NCBI GenBank assembly: GCA_947179485.1 | Contig: OX359247.1 | Span: forward strand, 56,021,131-56,085,130 | Length of the DNA stretch: 64,000 bases | Direction: 5' to 3' | Source of the DNA: Allacma fusca | Lineage: Eukaryota > Arthropoda > Collembola > Symphypleona > Sminthuridae | Shown here: in pieces, positions 12,541-24,715 of the stretch | Numbering within the stretch: the stretch's first letter is position 1 | Layout: the number at the start of each line of letters is the position of its first letter | The notes under the pieces: generated by a model | Seen by the model: only the letters and a program-made list of their open reading frames with translations | Databases searched by the model: none | Told to the model about the DNA's origin: nothing | Position numbers and translations under genes: made by a program

Positions 12541-13149
12541 TTTAACTAGTTAGTGGTGCCTTCCCGATTTTATGAAATGCTGGATGAAGCACTGGGCCAT
12601 GTCAACAAAAAGTTGTGAACATTATTTTTCACGGGCGCAATGAAAACGGAATTCATTTGAGGGGTCAAATTCAATTTTTATGCAAGTTTGATTTTTTTGA
12701 CAAAATTTCATGAAATTTTGGAAATTGGAAAACTGACGGTGGCTGACAATAGTCCAAGACCCAAGAGGTCGGTTGGCGTTAGTTCTGCCGTTGTAACGCA
12801 TCCTGTGCGAAAGCCTTAGCTGCCAGAAAAAAAATCGAGAACAAAACACAAGTAAACCAACATGATTTAGTATTATTACTTCAAGTACCGAAATGAATGT
12901 TCAACAGAAGTTTTAAACCTTTTCAAATTTCGAAATTTCGAAAATCGGAAAAATATGGTTAGTTTGATCAACTACACAATGAAACTTCATTTGCTGTTAG
13001 TTTCGTCTTTGTAAGTGCTTCCGTTCAAAAGTCTTATGAGTTACAAGCTAAAAATCCAGCAATTTCACTATACGCTTCGCTTTAATAACTGAAAGAATAA
13101 AAATTCTCATCTGCATAATAAGGTAACAAGAAAAGAATAATAACAAAAG

Positions 13150-13809
13150 TTAAAGTGCTACAACACGAACTCGATTATACTTAAGTGCATATCCCTTCGG
13201 GCCTTTACGGGCTGCAGTCTTTTCAGTGGGTGTATTTGTACTCGTGGGAAGGCTCTCAGTTCTTTCAATCCCAGTGTTTTGATTGACCTGGTGCGCTCTG
13301 TTTTCGTCAAATAAATTGACCACCCGAGCCATCCCGACCCTTGCAGCGGAGTTTCCATAAGTCCTGTGATAATCAATGGAGTTCATGACCTGCACAACTG
13401 AGGACGACTGAATTTTCATTGATGCTTTCGGGGGATCTCTGGAACTTGGAACTTGTTTAGGTTGTTGTGTTGACGCTTCATCCGAATCTTCATACTCAGT
13501 TTCTTCCGACTCACTCTGTTCAGTCTGTTTTTGATGGCGTATTTTTCTCATTCTTCTCCATTCCGCCATTTTTATTACGTACTGCTGTCGTTGAGTTAAT
13601 GGAACGTCTTCATCCCTATAACTTAGTCCGGATCCTCCCATCCATTTGTACATAACCAGAACAGGCCGACCACGGTACAAATAACGATAATTACTTCTCA
13701 TTGCTGCTCCGGACCTCCGGTCGCCTGCTCCTTTGCGAATATGACTTCCAAATATAATTATTACTGTGAGGCTGGTAATTGTTAACAACGTGGGTTTAAA
13801 ACAATACAT
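13150..13809 (-). CDS. Unknown secreted basic/acidic protein, copy A2, 219 aa
   Basis: Paralogue of the protein at 8617-9111: same signal region (MYCFKPTLLTITSLTVIIIF), same PLTQRQQYVIKMAEWRRMRK block, same acidic tract and same YNRVRVVAL end. An in-frame stop just upstream sets the start. Between DPPKAS and the TNTPTEKTAARKGPKG tail it carries 55 residues (beginning MKIQSSSVVQVMNS) that A1 lacks; the tract keeps the frame, so A1 probably lost it. No domain or enzyme motif recognised; extracellular location is inferred from the signal peptide. Confidence 0.7.
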   Translation of the reverse strand: MYCFKPTLLTITSLTVIIIFGSHIRKGAGDRRSGAAMRSNYRYLYRGRPVLVMYKWMGGSGLSYRDEDVPLTQRQQYVIKMAEWRRMRKIRHQKQTEQSESEETEYEDSDEASTQQPKQVPSSRDPPKASMKIQSSSVVQVMNSIDYHRTYGNSAARVGMARVVNLFDENRAHQVNQNTGIERTESLPTSTNTPTEKTAARKGPKGYALKYNRVRVVAL

Positions 13810-14800
13810 TCTCTATGTTTTCTGTTTTTGCAAATCTTTGAAAAATACTACCATGGGTTCTTTTGAAAATAGTGTTATTTCAGGGTTTATTCACCAAGGA
13901 CAGTGCTTTGTTTACAAGATGTAGATAACGGATTTATGTTAACTGATCAGTTGTGGTGTTTGTCCTCAACAATCCTCCTGAACAAGGATGGAGTTAACAC
14001 GTTACTCAGTATTTATCAAGTTAAGTATTTATATTCACTTGTGCGTCATTGGAGGGACTCAAATTAGCAAGAGAAAATCAAAATGTTAAATATCAAGAAT
14101 GCCACTGTGCATAACATCGCAATCTCTTACAATAATTAGATGCAGACATGATTTTACGTTTGTAAATTAAGGTTTGTTAGGAAACTGTTGCGTCACTCTC
14201 AGACGCTATACTCACCAGTTGTTTTGTCTCCAGTCTCCATCATAAGTGATAAGGGTTTGTGGGACACATAGTTGATATATGTTAATCAGATTTAACATGT
14301 ATGTAATTATATAATATACGTACGAGAGCTAGTAATAGAGTTTCAGCTTGTTTTTCAGTTTATTTTCCCAGCGAAGGATTTGTACACACAGCTTTCGTCG
14401 AATCTTCACTTCCAAAGAGCGTATGTATGTACATCCGTTGTTACATTTGGATATGACAGTGACAGTCTGTCCTGTACAACAGTCCAACTATAGTAACTCG
14501 ATTTCCCTTGACATGAGAAGTTATGTACCCGTACCGTTGTATAAGGAAAATGTTTGAGGAGTACCATTTCCTATGTAATTGTGTATTTCAACTCTAATGG
14601 AAATCTCAAAGCGAAAGCGTCGTAGAAGAAAAGTCGTCAAGGAGACAGTCGACTGTTTTGCTCAACATGAGGGTCAATGAATTCGATTATTAGTACACTC
14701 TTTCTTCTTTTGAACCCTTTTAATTCAGAATCAATTATCCTTATATAGATTTACTTAATTCAGCACTATTATTATAATATTTGGATTCCACTGAATCCAA

Positions 14801-14885
14801 CTTAAGTGCAAGACTTATATAATACAGATAATAATTATCATATTATAATAATAATTATCTGTATTATATAAGCCTTGCTTAAGTG
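14801..14885. repeat. Near-perfect palindrome, 85 bp
   Basis: The left arm, starting CTTAAGTGCAAGACTTATAT, and the right arm, ending ATATAAGCCTTGCTTAAG, pair over about 40 bp with a short AT centre. Copy A of the duplication lacks it, so it was inserted into copy B or lost from copy A. It could be a tiny fold-back element. Confidence 0.8.
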
Positions 14886-15556
14886 TTAAAAAAATTACGT
14901 CTTCATAGTAAAACGTATTATTATGTAAATAGAATCTGGAATTTTTGATAGTATTCGCAATCAGATTCTATATATACTGTATTGTAATAATTTATACCTA
15001 TTAGGCCTGTGCTATGGTAGCTATACAGATATTCACGGGTGGATTTCCAGGACGGCAATGTTAAAAAAATTCTAGGCCCAGGTTTAATAAAAGCCAATTA
15101 ATCTATGTGCTTAACGTGGTTTCCCAATAGGTTATTTTATTTACTGTAGTTTGTTTTGAAGCTTCTCGTCTATGTTTGATTATAGTTTTAAAACGTGAAT
15201 AAATTGGAAGCAGTAAAATATAATCTATCTGTAATAGTCCAGCACAACAAATATGTTTTAAGTGCTCTACAGTGATAAATACCCTAATTGTGATAGACAT
15301 TGTAAGCCCTTTAAAACAAAAACTCTAAACTATTCTTATTGCATATTTGCCATGTTAATAAAGAGCGACATGCACAAAAGTACAAGAACGTAATCGCAAT
15401 TTATTTTTGAATTTAAAAAAACGATACGATTTCAATTCATACAAGTTCACACAGCGAACGCTAAACATTCTTTTCGAAGATCTCATTTACACTAAACCAA
15501 GTTTTTACATGCATCTATACACGATCCACTTGTCCGTCGTGGTTTTCCTTAAACGT

Positions 15557-17909
15557 TCAATCTTTGCAAAAACAATAACTCTTCAAATCGTACAATTGAA
15601 CGCAATGACTTTGATTATTGTATTTATTGATTCTCTTGACTTTTCCAAGCAATTTGAATTCATCTTGACTCTTAACGCCCACTTCTGCCTCAAAAATCGC
15701 GTTTCCAGGAATAGTTTTAAGCGATATCATAAATGCGTTCTCAAATTCATCCTCAACTTTCCGGCTTAAATTATAATTGTCAGTTTTTATTTGAAAATTA
15801 GGTATAACATATGCACTGAGAACATTCTCTTCCGTCAACTTTTCACATTGTGGGTAATTTTGTAGTTTCTCATTTACTTGTGCCACAACGTAACGAGCGA
15901 CTTCTGTGATTCTTGACGAGTTCGTTGAAGTTATTTCATAATTTCGGCAACTGCAGAATTCCTCAGGGATACCGGCGTTCTTGCACTCTCTGGAATTACT
16001 TAAAGTACGAAACAGACTTTGACCGAACCCCAATGAGTTTCTATTACTTTGATCTTCGTTTTCGAATTGCATTGTCAACAAATCACGGAGAGTCCAGTGG
16101 ATGTCAAATGCAGTTACTAACTTGTATTTATTGTCTCGCATGTTTAAAGTGGATTTTGGATACTTCTTCTGAAACCATTCGGGAAGTATAAAGAACAAAA
16201 ACGGCATTTGTACTTCCACCTTCCCCTGCAATGTCTCCCGTATCCCTTCGTACCTCATACCATGGTCACTCATTAAAATCAAGACAGTGTTATTTAAATA
16301 GTTGTTCTGTTTAAACCAAGTGAGGGCTTCCAGGAAAATATCATCGCCCGCAACTGGTCTATTTAGGAATGAGTGACACAATGGACTCTCCCATAGTAAT
16401 TGAAAGTAGCGATTGCTTCTGCCCAAATTCACAGCCAGTGACTTCATGTAGTCCAGGAGATACTCGAAGTATAATCTCGGTCCAGCAAAACATGGGAAGT
16501 CGTCATGTCCGGGACGGAAGACATCATCGGCAGCTTGCAAGAAAGGACGTAAGTAAAAGTCCGTGGGATGTTTTTCGAATCCCATTTTGGAGTAATGGAA
16601 AGTGCCAAGGAATGACGCATCTTCACCAAAAATGGTCTGGTAACCGCGGCTTGAAAATTCCTTCCAAATGAATGGACAATTATCGAATGGACCACGCTGT
16701 GGACACTTGAATGCTTTTTCAGTTGTTAATGTTTTCGAGTCATACCCGGTAAGGACGGGCATCATATTGTCGAACGTATTATCACCAATTGAATTGTACC
16801 CGAAAAACCCGAAAGCATTCAGAGTTTCTTGAATGTACTCGTATGACTTTGGCATCGTTCTAATAAGATTCATATGGGAAACTGCATCAAGACCTAGAAT
16901 GGCTATATTAAGCTGTGTATCCAGGTTGAAGGTGTATTGAATATCCAGGCTAGGAATAATATTTTGTATCTTCAACTCAGGTGGCACAAAGGCTTGGAAA
17001 TCCACGACTGTTTCGTTCTGGACTGTCCCATTTGCATCAGAATTATTCCCGTAACACACAATCTTTATAAATTCATCTCTGATTCGTTGGCTTATTGAGC
17101 CGATTGGGAAGCACATTTTGGAAGGTCGGGCCGCACTGATGTGTGATCATTGAATTACAAATTAGAACCCAGTTACAAGTGACACATGCAACTTTCAAAA
17201 AAATTTATGAATGAAAAGCAGTTTATGACTTTTAATAAACACCTAAAATCCGAATCTTTGCTTGGAGTCAAAACTCTGTAGCAACAGTTGAAGAAACCAA
17301 ATGTTTCTGGAGATTGAAGTGTTAGCAAATTCGAAGCATAATCCGTCGAAAACATTTTGGGCAATGTCGAATCTTTAACGCAAAGGTTCCGCTTTACGGA
17401 CTGTCCCATGAATTCTGTGATGACATTATCAAAAGGATTCAATGCTGGATATTTACAGGTTAGTTGATTTAGACTGGAATTTTCTTTGGGCCAAAGGTAA
17501 TGGGGATGACATAATTTTGCTAAAAAATAATTAACAATAATAATTGTTATATGTAACAACAATTACTACTAATCTCAAAAGTATATTGTCTCTTTGGAAT
17601 TCCGTATTGAGAAAAGGCAAAAATTAAACCATGCGTACATTTCAATATCATGGAAAGATAATAACAAATACCTGAGTATTTTGTTGTGAGGTATTGTAGC
17701 TCTTTAGGTATGCAATTTGTTTCTGGGGAAGGAGGTTTAGCTCCGCTAATTATTGTATCGTTCCAGAATGCAAGGTATGGATGATTTATAAATTCCATTT
17801 GGACTGCTTCCTTAGCTGGTTCCAAATTGAAGAATTGAAGGCCGATTGATATGAAACAACAGGTGGCAACAACAGCTGCCACTTTCTTCAGAATACCATT
17901 TCGTTTCAT
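15557..17909 (-). CDS. DUF229 family protein (alkaline-phosphatase/sulfatase fold), copy 1, 697 aa
   Basis: Three exons, 17909-17672, 17519-17243 and 17135-15557, joined in phase 1 and phase 2; the total of 2094 nt is divisible by three. An N-terminal hydrophobic segment at about residues 9-27 (KVAAVVATCCFISIGLQFF) looks like a type II signal anchor. The family blocks are present: GLDAVSHMN with RTMPKS (near 253-268), NSIGDNT (near 287-292), LTGYDS, and LILMSDHGMRYEG (SDHG at about 461-464). The last is the metal-site type motif of the alkaline-phosphatase superfamily. DUF229 proteins occur in many copies in insects and nematodes and their substrate is unknown. A minus-strand AATAAA lies about 150 bp after the stop (tttatt at 15400-15405). 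It is probably a luminal or extracellular hydrolase or transferase. Confidence 0.9.
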
Positions 17910-18174
17910 GTTATAACTTAAATGTTAAACAAGTCTTATTTAAAGTATGAGGTTGATGATATTGTCATGCAGATCACAATGCACAAGGAATGAAATGGCG
18001 TCAAGAACAAATAAAATGCAATAATCAATTTCTACTGTGTTAATTAGTATTTAACAAATAGCTGTCGACACAAAACACCCATTATTTACTGTAGTAGTTA
18101 AAAACAAGAATACAGCAGATTCAGAAGTTACATGGCGACAATGGGAGTATGTCGAATATATGCATATTTTGGCT

Positions 18175-19238
18175 CCTACCCCGTTACTCAAAACTATATG
18201 GGATTCCTATAGGATGCAAGTTCTGTGAGAAAATGTACCAGAAATCCCATCAGCGATATAGGATCTTATAGGAATTATTCAGCTCGTCAGAAAATTGCAC
18301 GCGATTCTAATAAGTCAGGGTATCATAGGAAGTTTTTAGAAAAATCCTATAGTTGGATAGCACAAACCTTGTAAGTGCGAGTACCATAGGACAATTTCAG
18401 AAAAATCCTATAAGTTTGGGGTACCTTAGGAAGTTTTTAAAAAAGTCCTATAAGTTGGGTGACACATACCCTGCAAGCTGGAGTACCATAGGACATGTTC
18501 AGAAAAATCCTATAGTTTGGGGGTACCATAGGACATTTTTAGAAAAATCCTGTACTTGCTTTGACAAGGATTCTGCGCTCCTCGTCATTTGCCCAAGACA
18601 TAGATTACAACTGCCAAATTCTCCATACTTCATCAACAGCATTTGACGTTCACATGTCTTTTGGTTGTGATGGACGCCAAATCAAATGACCTGTTCTGTA
18701 TTTTGTTTCAATTTTAACTTACAACTAGTGACAGTAAGACAAGTGGAAAATATAACCAGTGTGTGATTGTTGTTTTTTTTTAATTCCTACGTGAATTTAT
18801 TTACTTGTGGATGCAATTTTATTTTGTAAAGTGTTAATTTATTTCCTCATAGAACTACAGTGTAGAGTGTATGACATTGAGGAGATGTACATGTATGCAA
18901 ATGTTAATGGCAGTTAGCTTAATTGTTTAGACAATTGTAAATATTGATACTATGTATTTACAATTGTCTAAAAATTAAACTAACTGTAGTAAAGATAGTT
19001 ATGTAGTTGTAATTTTGAAGGAAAATGGAGTAGAGGTAGAGAAATCCATAAGATAATTATAAATTTTCAACTATAGGACAAGCTGCAGAATATCCCATAC
19101 GAGGTTGGGACTAGTAACTATGGGAAAGTATAGGATCCTGTAGTAACATCGTTTGAGATATAGTCCGCAAATCTGATACTTTTATCCTATAAATTTTACA
19201 TGTAGGATCCTTTACATTTGGAGTGACTGGGTACGGAG
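18175..19238. mobile_element. Fold-back element with an internal tandem array of about 60 bp
   Basis: The ends resemble each other as inverted repeats: CTCCTACCCCGTTACTCAAA on the left and, reverse-complemented, CTCCGTACCCAGTCACTCCAAA on the right. From about 18300 to 18560 there are roughly four diverged units of about 60 bp, each holding AGAAAAATCCTATAAGTT followed by GGGTACCATAGGA. ATCCTATA words recur near the right end. No target duplication was found and the end sequence is not hAT-like, so the superfamily is open. Confidence 0.55.
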
Positions 19239-20486
19239 AAATTGTCTTATTGTATATCACAGGTCCAACTATGTAGTTCAGTGCTGACATTATTGAAACA
19301 TCTGCAAGAAATTTTCCTGCATTACAGCAGGTGTATTGAATTTTTGTAAACAAACCTACTTGTATTTACGTATATGCCAAGGGGATGGAATTTTATGCTT
19401 TATACAAATATGGCACACTGTGCGACTGTACTTTAAATATTGTCTGTCGATAAGGAGCAAAGAGTAAATTTTATAATTCCATAACCATCCCAAGGTTTAT
19501 TGTGACTACTAATTTTGCTAATTTTGTTAACGTATGCAATCAACATAGCGCATCCCCAACAATAATTTAATTTGATGAAACTATGTATATACATCAGATC
19601 TTAGCAGAGCTGTGCACAAGTAAATACCAGTAGACCCCGAGTATTTCAAGCCAAGTTTGCGTCGTGGTCAAGTAAAAAAAATATACCATGAAGTTCGGGT
19701 CGTGTTCAGGTATTTTATGGACTTGATCATGATTTCTTACCTCAAGTCAAGTTCGCGGTCAAGAATAAATATTTTACTTGAACCGTTGTACTTGGTCACA
19801 TTCAAGTAAATATTAAGAAGTACTTGATCACGAACTTGTCTTTATCGTGTACAAGTTCAAGTATTTGGTTTGCAAAAATCTTCATGGCTGGATGAAATTT
19901 CAATTCAATTATGATTCACTGAATGAATCACTATGAACTCATATCGCTATGTACAAATTTATTAGTATAATACATAGTAAGGTTCAATAAAACCTCAATA
20001 AATGAGTTGTGTGTCACCAAAAATGTCAACTGAGACACCAAACCCACGTAGTACACGAAATCAGAGTAGATCTCCAATGTATCATCATTTTACATTCAAT
20101 GAAAATGACCATAAATATTAATATTACTAGCGCGGCCTAAGGCCTCGCTAGTGACTGCTATGCGTGTATGTAAGTATATGAAACTAATAACTGCAGCAAA
20201 CAATCTTCCGTACATTTTATTATATTATAATAAAAACTACACCTGAAATCTGTGAGTGGTCGAATTTTTGTAAATATCCCTTCAAGATCGTTTTTAAATC
20301 TCCCTGTTAAATCTTAAGTTCATGTACGAATGTTGTCAACGATTTCGAAAATCCTTCTTGAATAAAAGGTCAACTATTTTCGAGATCTTTAACCAAACAA
20401 TTGTTCCTAAAAGACACCAATAATTTTGAAAATCTCTGCCAAAATAAGGTCAACGAATTCAAGACATTCTTGTTCACAAATTCTGT

Positions 20487-22483
20487 TACGATATGTGTCC
20501 CAAAAGTCGAATGTTCCGGTTTACTACAAGTGTCCCCGAATTAAAATAACTGTCCCATATTCCGAATTACGGTATGGGTCCCCGAATTATGATAACTGTC
20601 CCAAATCAAGGACAAACATAAGGGTAGGGGGAAAGGACGACCTTTTGGTGGAAAGGTGAGGATTCAGGGGAAGAAAGGCAACTTTCAGGTTTACGATTAC
20701 TGTCCCTATTCTAGGACTACTAAAGATGTACCTGTGCAGATGAGAGGCCTACAGGCGTCTTCGGCAACGTCGGCGTCTGGAAGACGGGAAAGACCCGTTC
20801 TTATTTTTGATCGAGTCCGCGTCACTCACGTACAGCCCCTATGAACTTGACGAGCTTACTGAATACAATGGCTGAAACTGTTAATTGCATTCCCAATTAC
20901 GTTTACTTCAATAAAGTTTTTCACCACAACTCAATTCAGCACAACGGACTCACTTATTTCGCTACTTTTATCCCACTATGGCCCACGAGGGCCTTCATAG
21001 TCACATTGGCGCCTCTTTCGAGCTCTAAACTAACCTAACCTGAACGTCAGGTTAGGTTTCAATCCGAAAAGCTGCAATGCCCTCCTCATAATTAGCTTGG
21101 TCCACTTATCGAATATAGGAACTTGGGACACTTATTATGTCCCTATCAGCACACGGAAATCGGGAAGGCGCATGTAAGCAGGGTCGGCCAGGCGATATAT
21201 TTTGGCCATCTTTCCGGAGCCGCCAGTTGCAGTAACCCCCGCTGTTGGCATGACGCCGTTTGTCGACGCATTATATGCACTTATCAGCTACTATTATGCG
21301 CAAAAAATACGATGCTGGTCGTGCATGGTAACTGCGGTTCATCACTAAATACTATAATTTGGCCGTGCCATAAGAGAGTTTTTTAAATCTTCGCTCTCTC
21401 TTCTAAGCGCGCTTTATAGATTCGCAAGTACACACTACAAAATTGCTAAACGGCTTATGCATATGAAATATATATGTAGTTTCCATTGGCGAAGCCGATG
21501 GCTGTTTACGCTAGTTTGTATTAAAATCTTAACAATTAAAACCATTACAATAATTATTTGATAAACTAGACGTATAGGGAATACAAAGGTATTTCTCGGA
21601 ATGAATATCTGTGGGTACTCTGTGGGGAAGTAAAACACATTTTTGATTCAGTTCACTAATGCTCGACGAATTCAATTCTGTAAACGTGTTGCTGGTTTTT
21701 ACAATATTAAATAAGACACTATCCATAGGGTAATCATTAATAGGTTTTGGAATGTATACAATATATTCACTGCAATCTGCTTCCGCAATCGAGCTGTAAT
21801 TTTTAAAGGAAAATGACATTCAAACTCATCAGAGATTACCCAGCTGGATGGGACAACTTCAACTGCCCTTTCTTCCGGAAATTCTATAACCCAATAAGGA
21901 CCTTCTTGTTTTACTTATTCCTACTATTGAATAGTTTTTTATACTAAAAATCGGTGTAATAATTAAATTTTAACTAATAACTGAATTTTATAAATAACCT
22001 TTAATCACTTTCTGTGCGAACTCAAATGAGGAACAACGACTTGTTACAGGCACGACCACACCGAACACAAACTGCAGTCACAAGGTGATTTGGCTCATGA
22101 GAGCACGCTGTTCAATTCAAACATTCAAATACGCATGCTCGGAAACACATTTTACAGGACGGGGTTATTTTCTCATTCTGACGTCGATTCGATGCATTTA
22201 CAACGCCAAATCAATAGAAGCAGTCATCATGGGAATATTATGGCGCAAATTAAGCGCCTTGACGAACACATATTTTAAGCGCACGATATTCCTGGCAATA
22301 ATTGCGAAATTAAAGCGCCCGGCTGTATGCAACTGCACGATTTCGACATATCTGCTATAAATTTGCGCATGGCCGACAAACCAGTGCTAAAAGGAATTTC
22401 GGAACTTGGGATACTTATCGTAATTCGGAACTTGCGAAACTTATCGTAAACCGGAACATTCGACTTTTGGGACACTTATCGTA
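20487..22483. mobile_element. 2.0 kb element with long inverted repeats, nested
   Basis: The arms at 20487-20524 and 22446-22483 are inverted copies of 38 bp with a single mismatch; each starts TACGATA and includes GTGTCCCAAAAGTCGAATG. Both arms continue inward as degenerate repeats of GTCCCCGAATTACGATAACT. The interior has a perfect small palindrome around 21032-21059 (AACCTAACCTGAACGTCAGG...) and an open minus-strand frame at 21529-21819 that I do not recognise. No target duplication is evident. The arms are much better preserved than those of the host element, so it is the younger insertion. Confidence 0.7.
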
Positions 22484-22741
22484 GTTGCCATGCCAATTTT
22501 CCCTGCCAGAGAATTATTTTACCCTGAAAAGAATCTTCCGCTCCTCCCACATAAACCGACCGCAATTTACTTTTGAAGGGCCTCATCTACGTTGTTCGTT
22601 TGATTAAATAGAGCCTTGGTCGTTAGAATTTTTAGGTGTTCTCAATGCCTCAATTGTAAATATGCCACATAAATCTGGTTAGGTGTGAACACTGGTGGGT
22701 CGCACAATAGTCCCGCGTTATTCAGTGTCTGTCTCTTGAGT

Positions 22742-23045
22742 TTTCAAGAAATTTTCGAGAACGTCAGGAACTTTCCCGAAAGTCCTGAAATTTTCCACAA
22801 AGATCTGGAATTTTCTAAAAATACTTGGAATATTCTACAACTTGCTGGAATATTTTAGAACGGTAGTCTGGAATTTTGTACAATGTACTGTAATTTTTAG
22901 TACAGTTCCCAGAAAGTTCCGCAATTTTCGGAAAGTTCTAAAACGTTCGGTAATTTTCTAGAATGTTTTCGAATTATCTAGAGTTCTGGAATTTTTCAAA
23001 ACGTATTGGAATGTTCCAGAACATTCTACAAAGTTCTGAGATATT
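22742..23045. repeat. Array of degenerate TTCTAGAA/GGAATNTTC words
   Basis: Over about 300 bp nearly every 10-20 bases hold GGAA..TTCC or TTC..GAA words in alternating orientation (for example TGGAATGTTCCAGAACATTC near 23010). The layout resembles the subterminal word arrays of the neighbouring elements. The words happen to look like heat-shock elements (nGAAnnTTCn). Confidence 0.6.
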
Positions 23046-23719
23046 TTCATAAGTGTGAAAAAAATTTGAAAAGTTAGATTTTTCTAGGCAGTTTAATTTA
23101 GATGATACAAGAAGTAGTAAGTAGACAACTGAAAATGTAACTTACAAATGTTCTGAGCAGGAACCCGAACGGATTAATTATGAAACTTAATTTTGCCAGT
23201 AATCACACGCTTGTCATTCTTAAGAACTCGTTCAAGTACGTTATGAAAAGCTGCCAGATGCCTACTTTTTTAGTAGACTAGCTACTATTTGGGAAGGCAG
23301 TTTACTAAAAAATCATGAGATATACTAATTGTAAGTCTACTATTTGATTGAAAAAGCTTCTAAACTCTACTTTTTTACATTTGCCTAAAATAATGTACAA
23401 TTAATCTGTGCTAGGAAATGTGAGCACGATTAGCGACACTTATCTGACATTTTAGAACTTGGTACCTATGTAAATTGTCGAATGATTAACGTCTTTCCAT
23501 GTAAAAGTAGGTCTATCATTTGAACTCAAATTCTGCTCATTATTTCATTTCTGCAGCATACTGCAATTGTGTATTAATGTGAAGTAGTAGAAATCATAAA
23601 ATGAAAATGAAGTGGAAATCATCATTAAATATTTTTATTGTATCCGTTAGTACTGAATTATTTAAATGTAAGTACTCCGTGTGCTATTATTTGACCTGAT
23701 AAAATTCAAATGGGAGGAG

Positions 23720-24135
23720 ATTGTACTTTCTACGATGGCTTACAAAAAAGTATGTAAAAGTAATTACTTTAGCATTCCAGATTCTGCTTGCGAGAATTTG
23801 ACAGTCCTAGTTGAGTACTTACTTTCTCTTCCAGGTAAAATTCTTTCGGCATTTGTTTTTTATAAAACTCTTACTAGAAATATTTGTGTCAACGCAAACA
23901 GGGTTCTGCTTCATTTCAGGAACCAACGCTGTCACTGAGCGCGTATCCGCTTTTATCAATAAATTGTGGACGCAGGTGTTATCTAATCTATCCAAAATCT
24001 GTCCATGGAACTTCTGGAAGTAATGACAGTTGCAAAAGTTATTCTAGAATGGATTTGTGTACCATTTTATGATATGCTATTTAGTGACACTTTGTTGAAA
24101 CAAATTCAATTCCTCGGGCAAGAATTAGTTACTAA
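23720..24135 (+). pseudogene. hAT transposase C-terminal relic
   Basis: One reading gives ENLTVLVEYLLSLPG, then an intron-like gap (GTAAAATTC...TTTCAG), then TNAVTERVSAFINKLWT; after one frame change comes SMELLEVMTVAKVILEW followed by CVPFYDMLFSDTLLKQI. The order 'LPG-TNA..ER..S..N..WT' followed by a helical segment is the C-terminal dimerisation region of hAT transposases. The rest of the transposase was not found in readable form, and the frame break shows it is dead. Confidence 0.6.
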
Positions 24136-24496
24136 TATTAACATACAACAGAAGTACTTGCCAATAAGCAATATGCGCTAGTTATTTTCAGAGAATGGTT
24201 GTTAAATCGCTTTAAGAAAATGCTAACGGTAGTATAGACAAATTGTTTTTATACAACGGAATAAATTTTGACACAAAATTTAAAAGCCTACTATTTTGCT
24301 TATTCGAATCTGGCAGATTTATGCATGCGTTAACCTGTGATTATGCTTGCGTTTTGAAACCATAATCGAACTTATGTTTATACTTTGGTTTTCAAAAGCG
24401 TAATTACTTAGTCTGTAATAATACATACATACAATGTACGTAAATCATTTCAAAATCAATGTTTTCATTTAAAAAAGGATTCTCGTCAGTAAGATT

Positions 24497-24715
24497 TGAG
24501 CCCGTAACCCGTGGTGGCATGTTCGACACTTTACGCATTAGGCTGCGAAAGAGATTTTCCCATAAAGTTTTCAATTTTTTCACGTCCTTTCACGCCTCGG
24601 CGGGTAAAAGTTTTTTACATGCAGAGTAGTTGTGACCTGACCCACCGATTATCCTGGGTTAGAATTCCGTCAAATCATTTGAAAGAGGAGCTGTCCATTT
24701 AAGCCAATGTATTTT
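24497..24715 (-). repeat. tRNA-derived SINE-like fragment
   Basis: On the minus strand the segment around 24497-24555 contains a degraded B-box (GGGCTCAAATC) about 40 bases after an A-box-like part (CCTAATGCGTAAAG), as in a decayed tRNA. A further diverged tail reaches about 24715. It cannot be a working tRNA. Confidence 0.35.

Larger units (their letters stand above)
13085..15060. repeat. Tandem segmental duplication, copy B
   Basis: Counterpart of 8545-10410. Beyond point changes it differs by the coding indel in the paralogous gene and by an 85-bp palindrome at 14801-14885 that copy A lacks. Confidence 0.85.

Noticed and set aside
16369-16695. Open frames on both strands inside the DUF229 exon.
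   Set aside because: Shadow frames of the real gene; the same shadows occur in copy 2.
20426-20844. Short plus-strand frames at the start of the 20487 element.
   Set aside because: They are made of the element's own arm and word repeats and show no domain.
22742-23045. Functional heat-shock enhancer.
   Set aside because: No gene lies next to it, and it sits in a nest of mobile elements whose ends carry similar word arrays, so a regulatory call is not supported.
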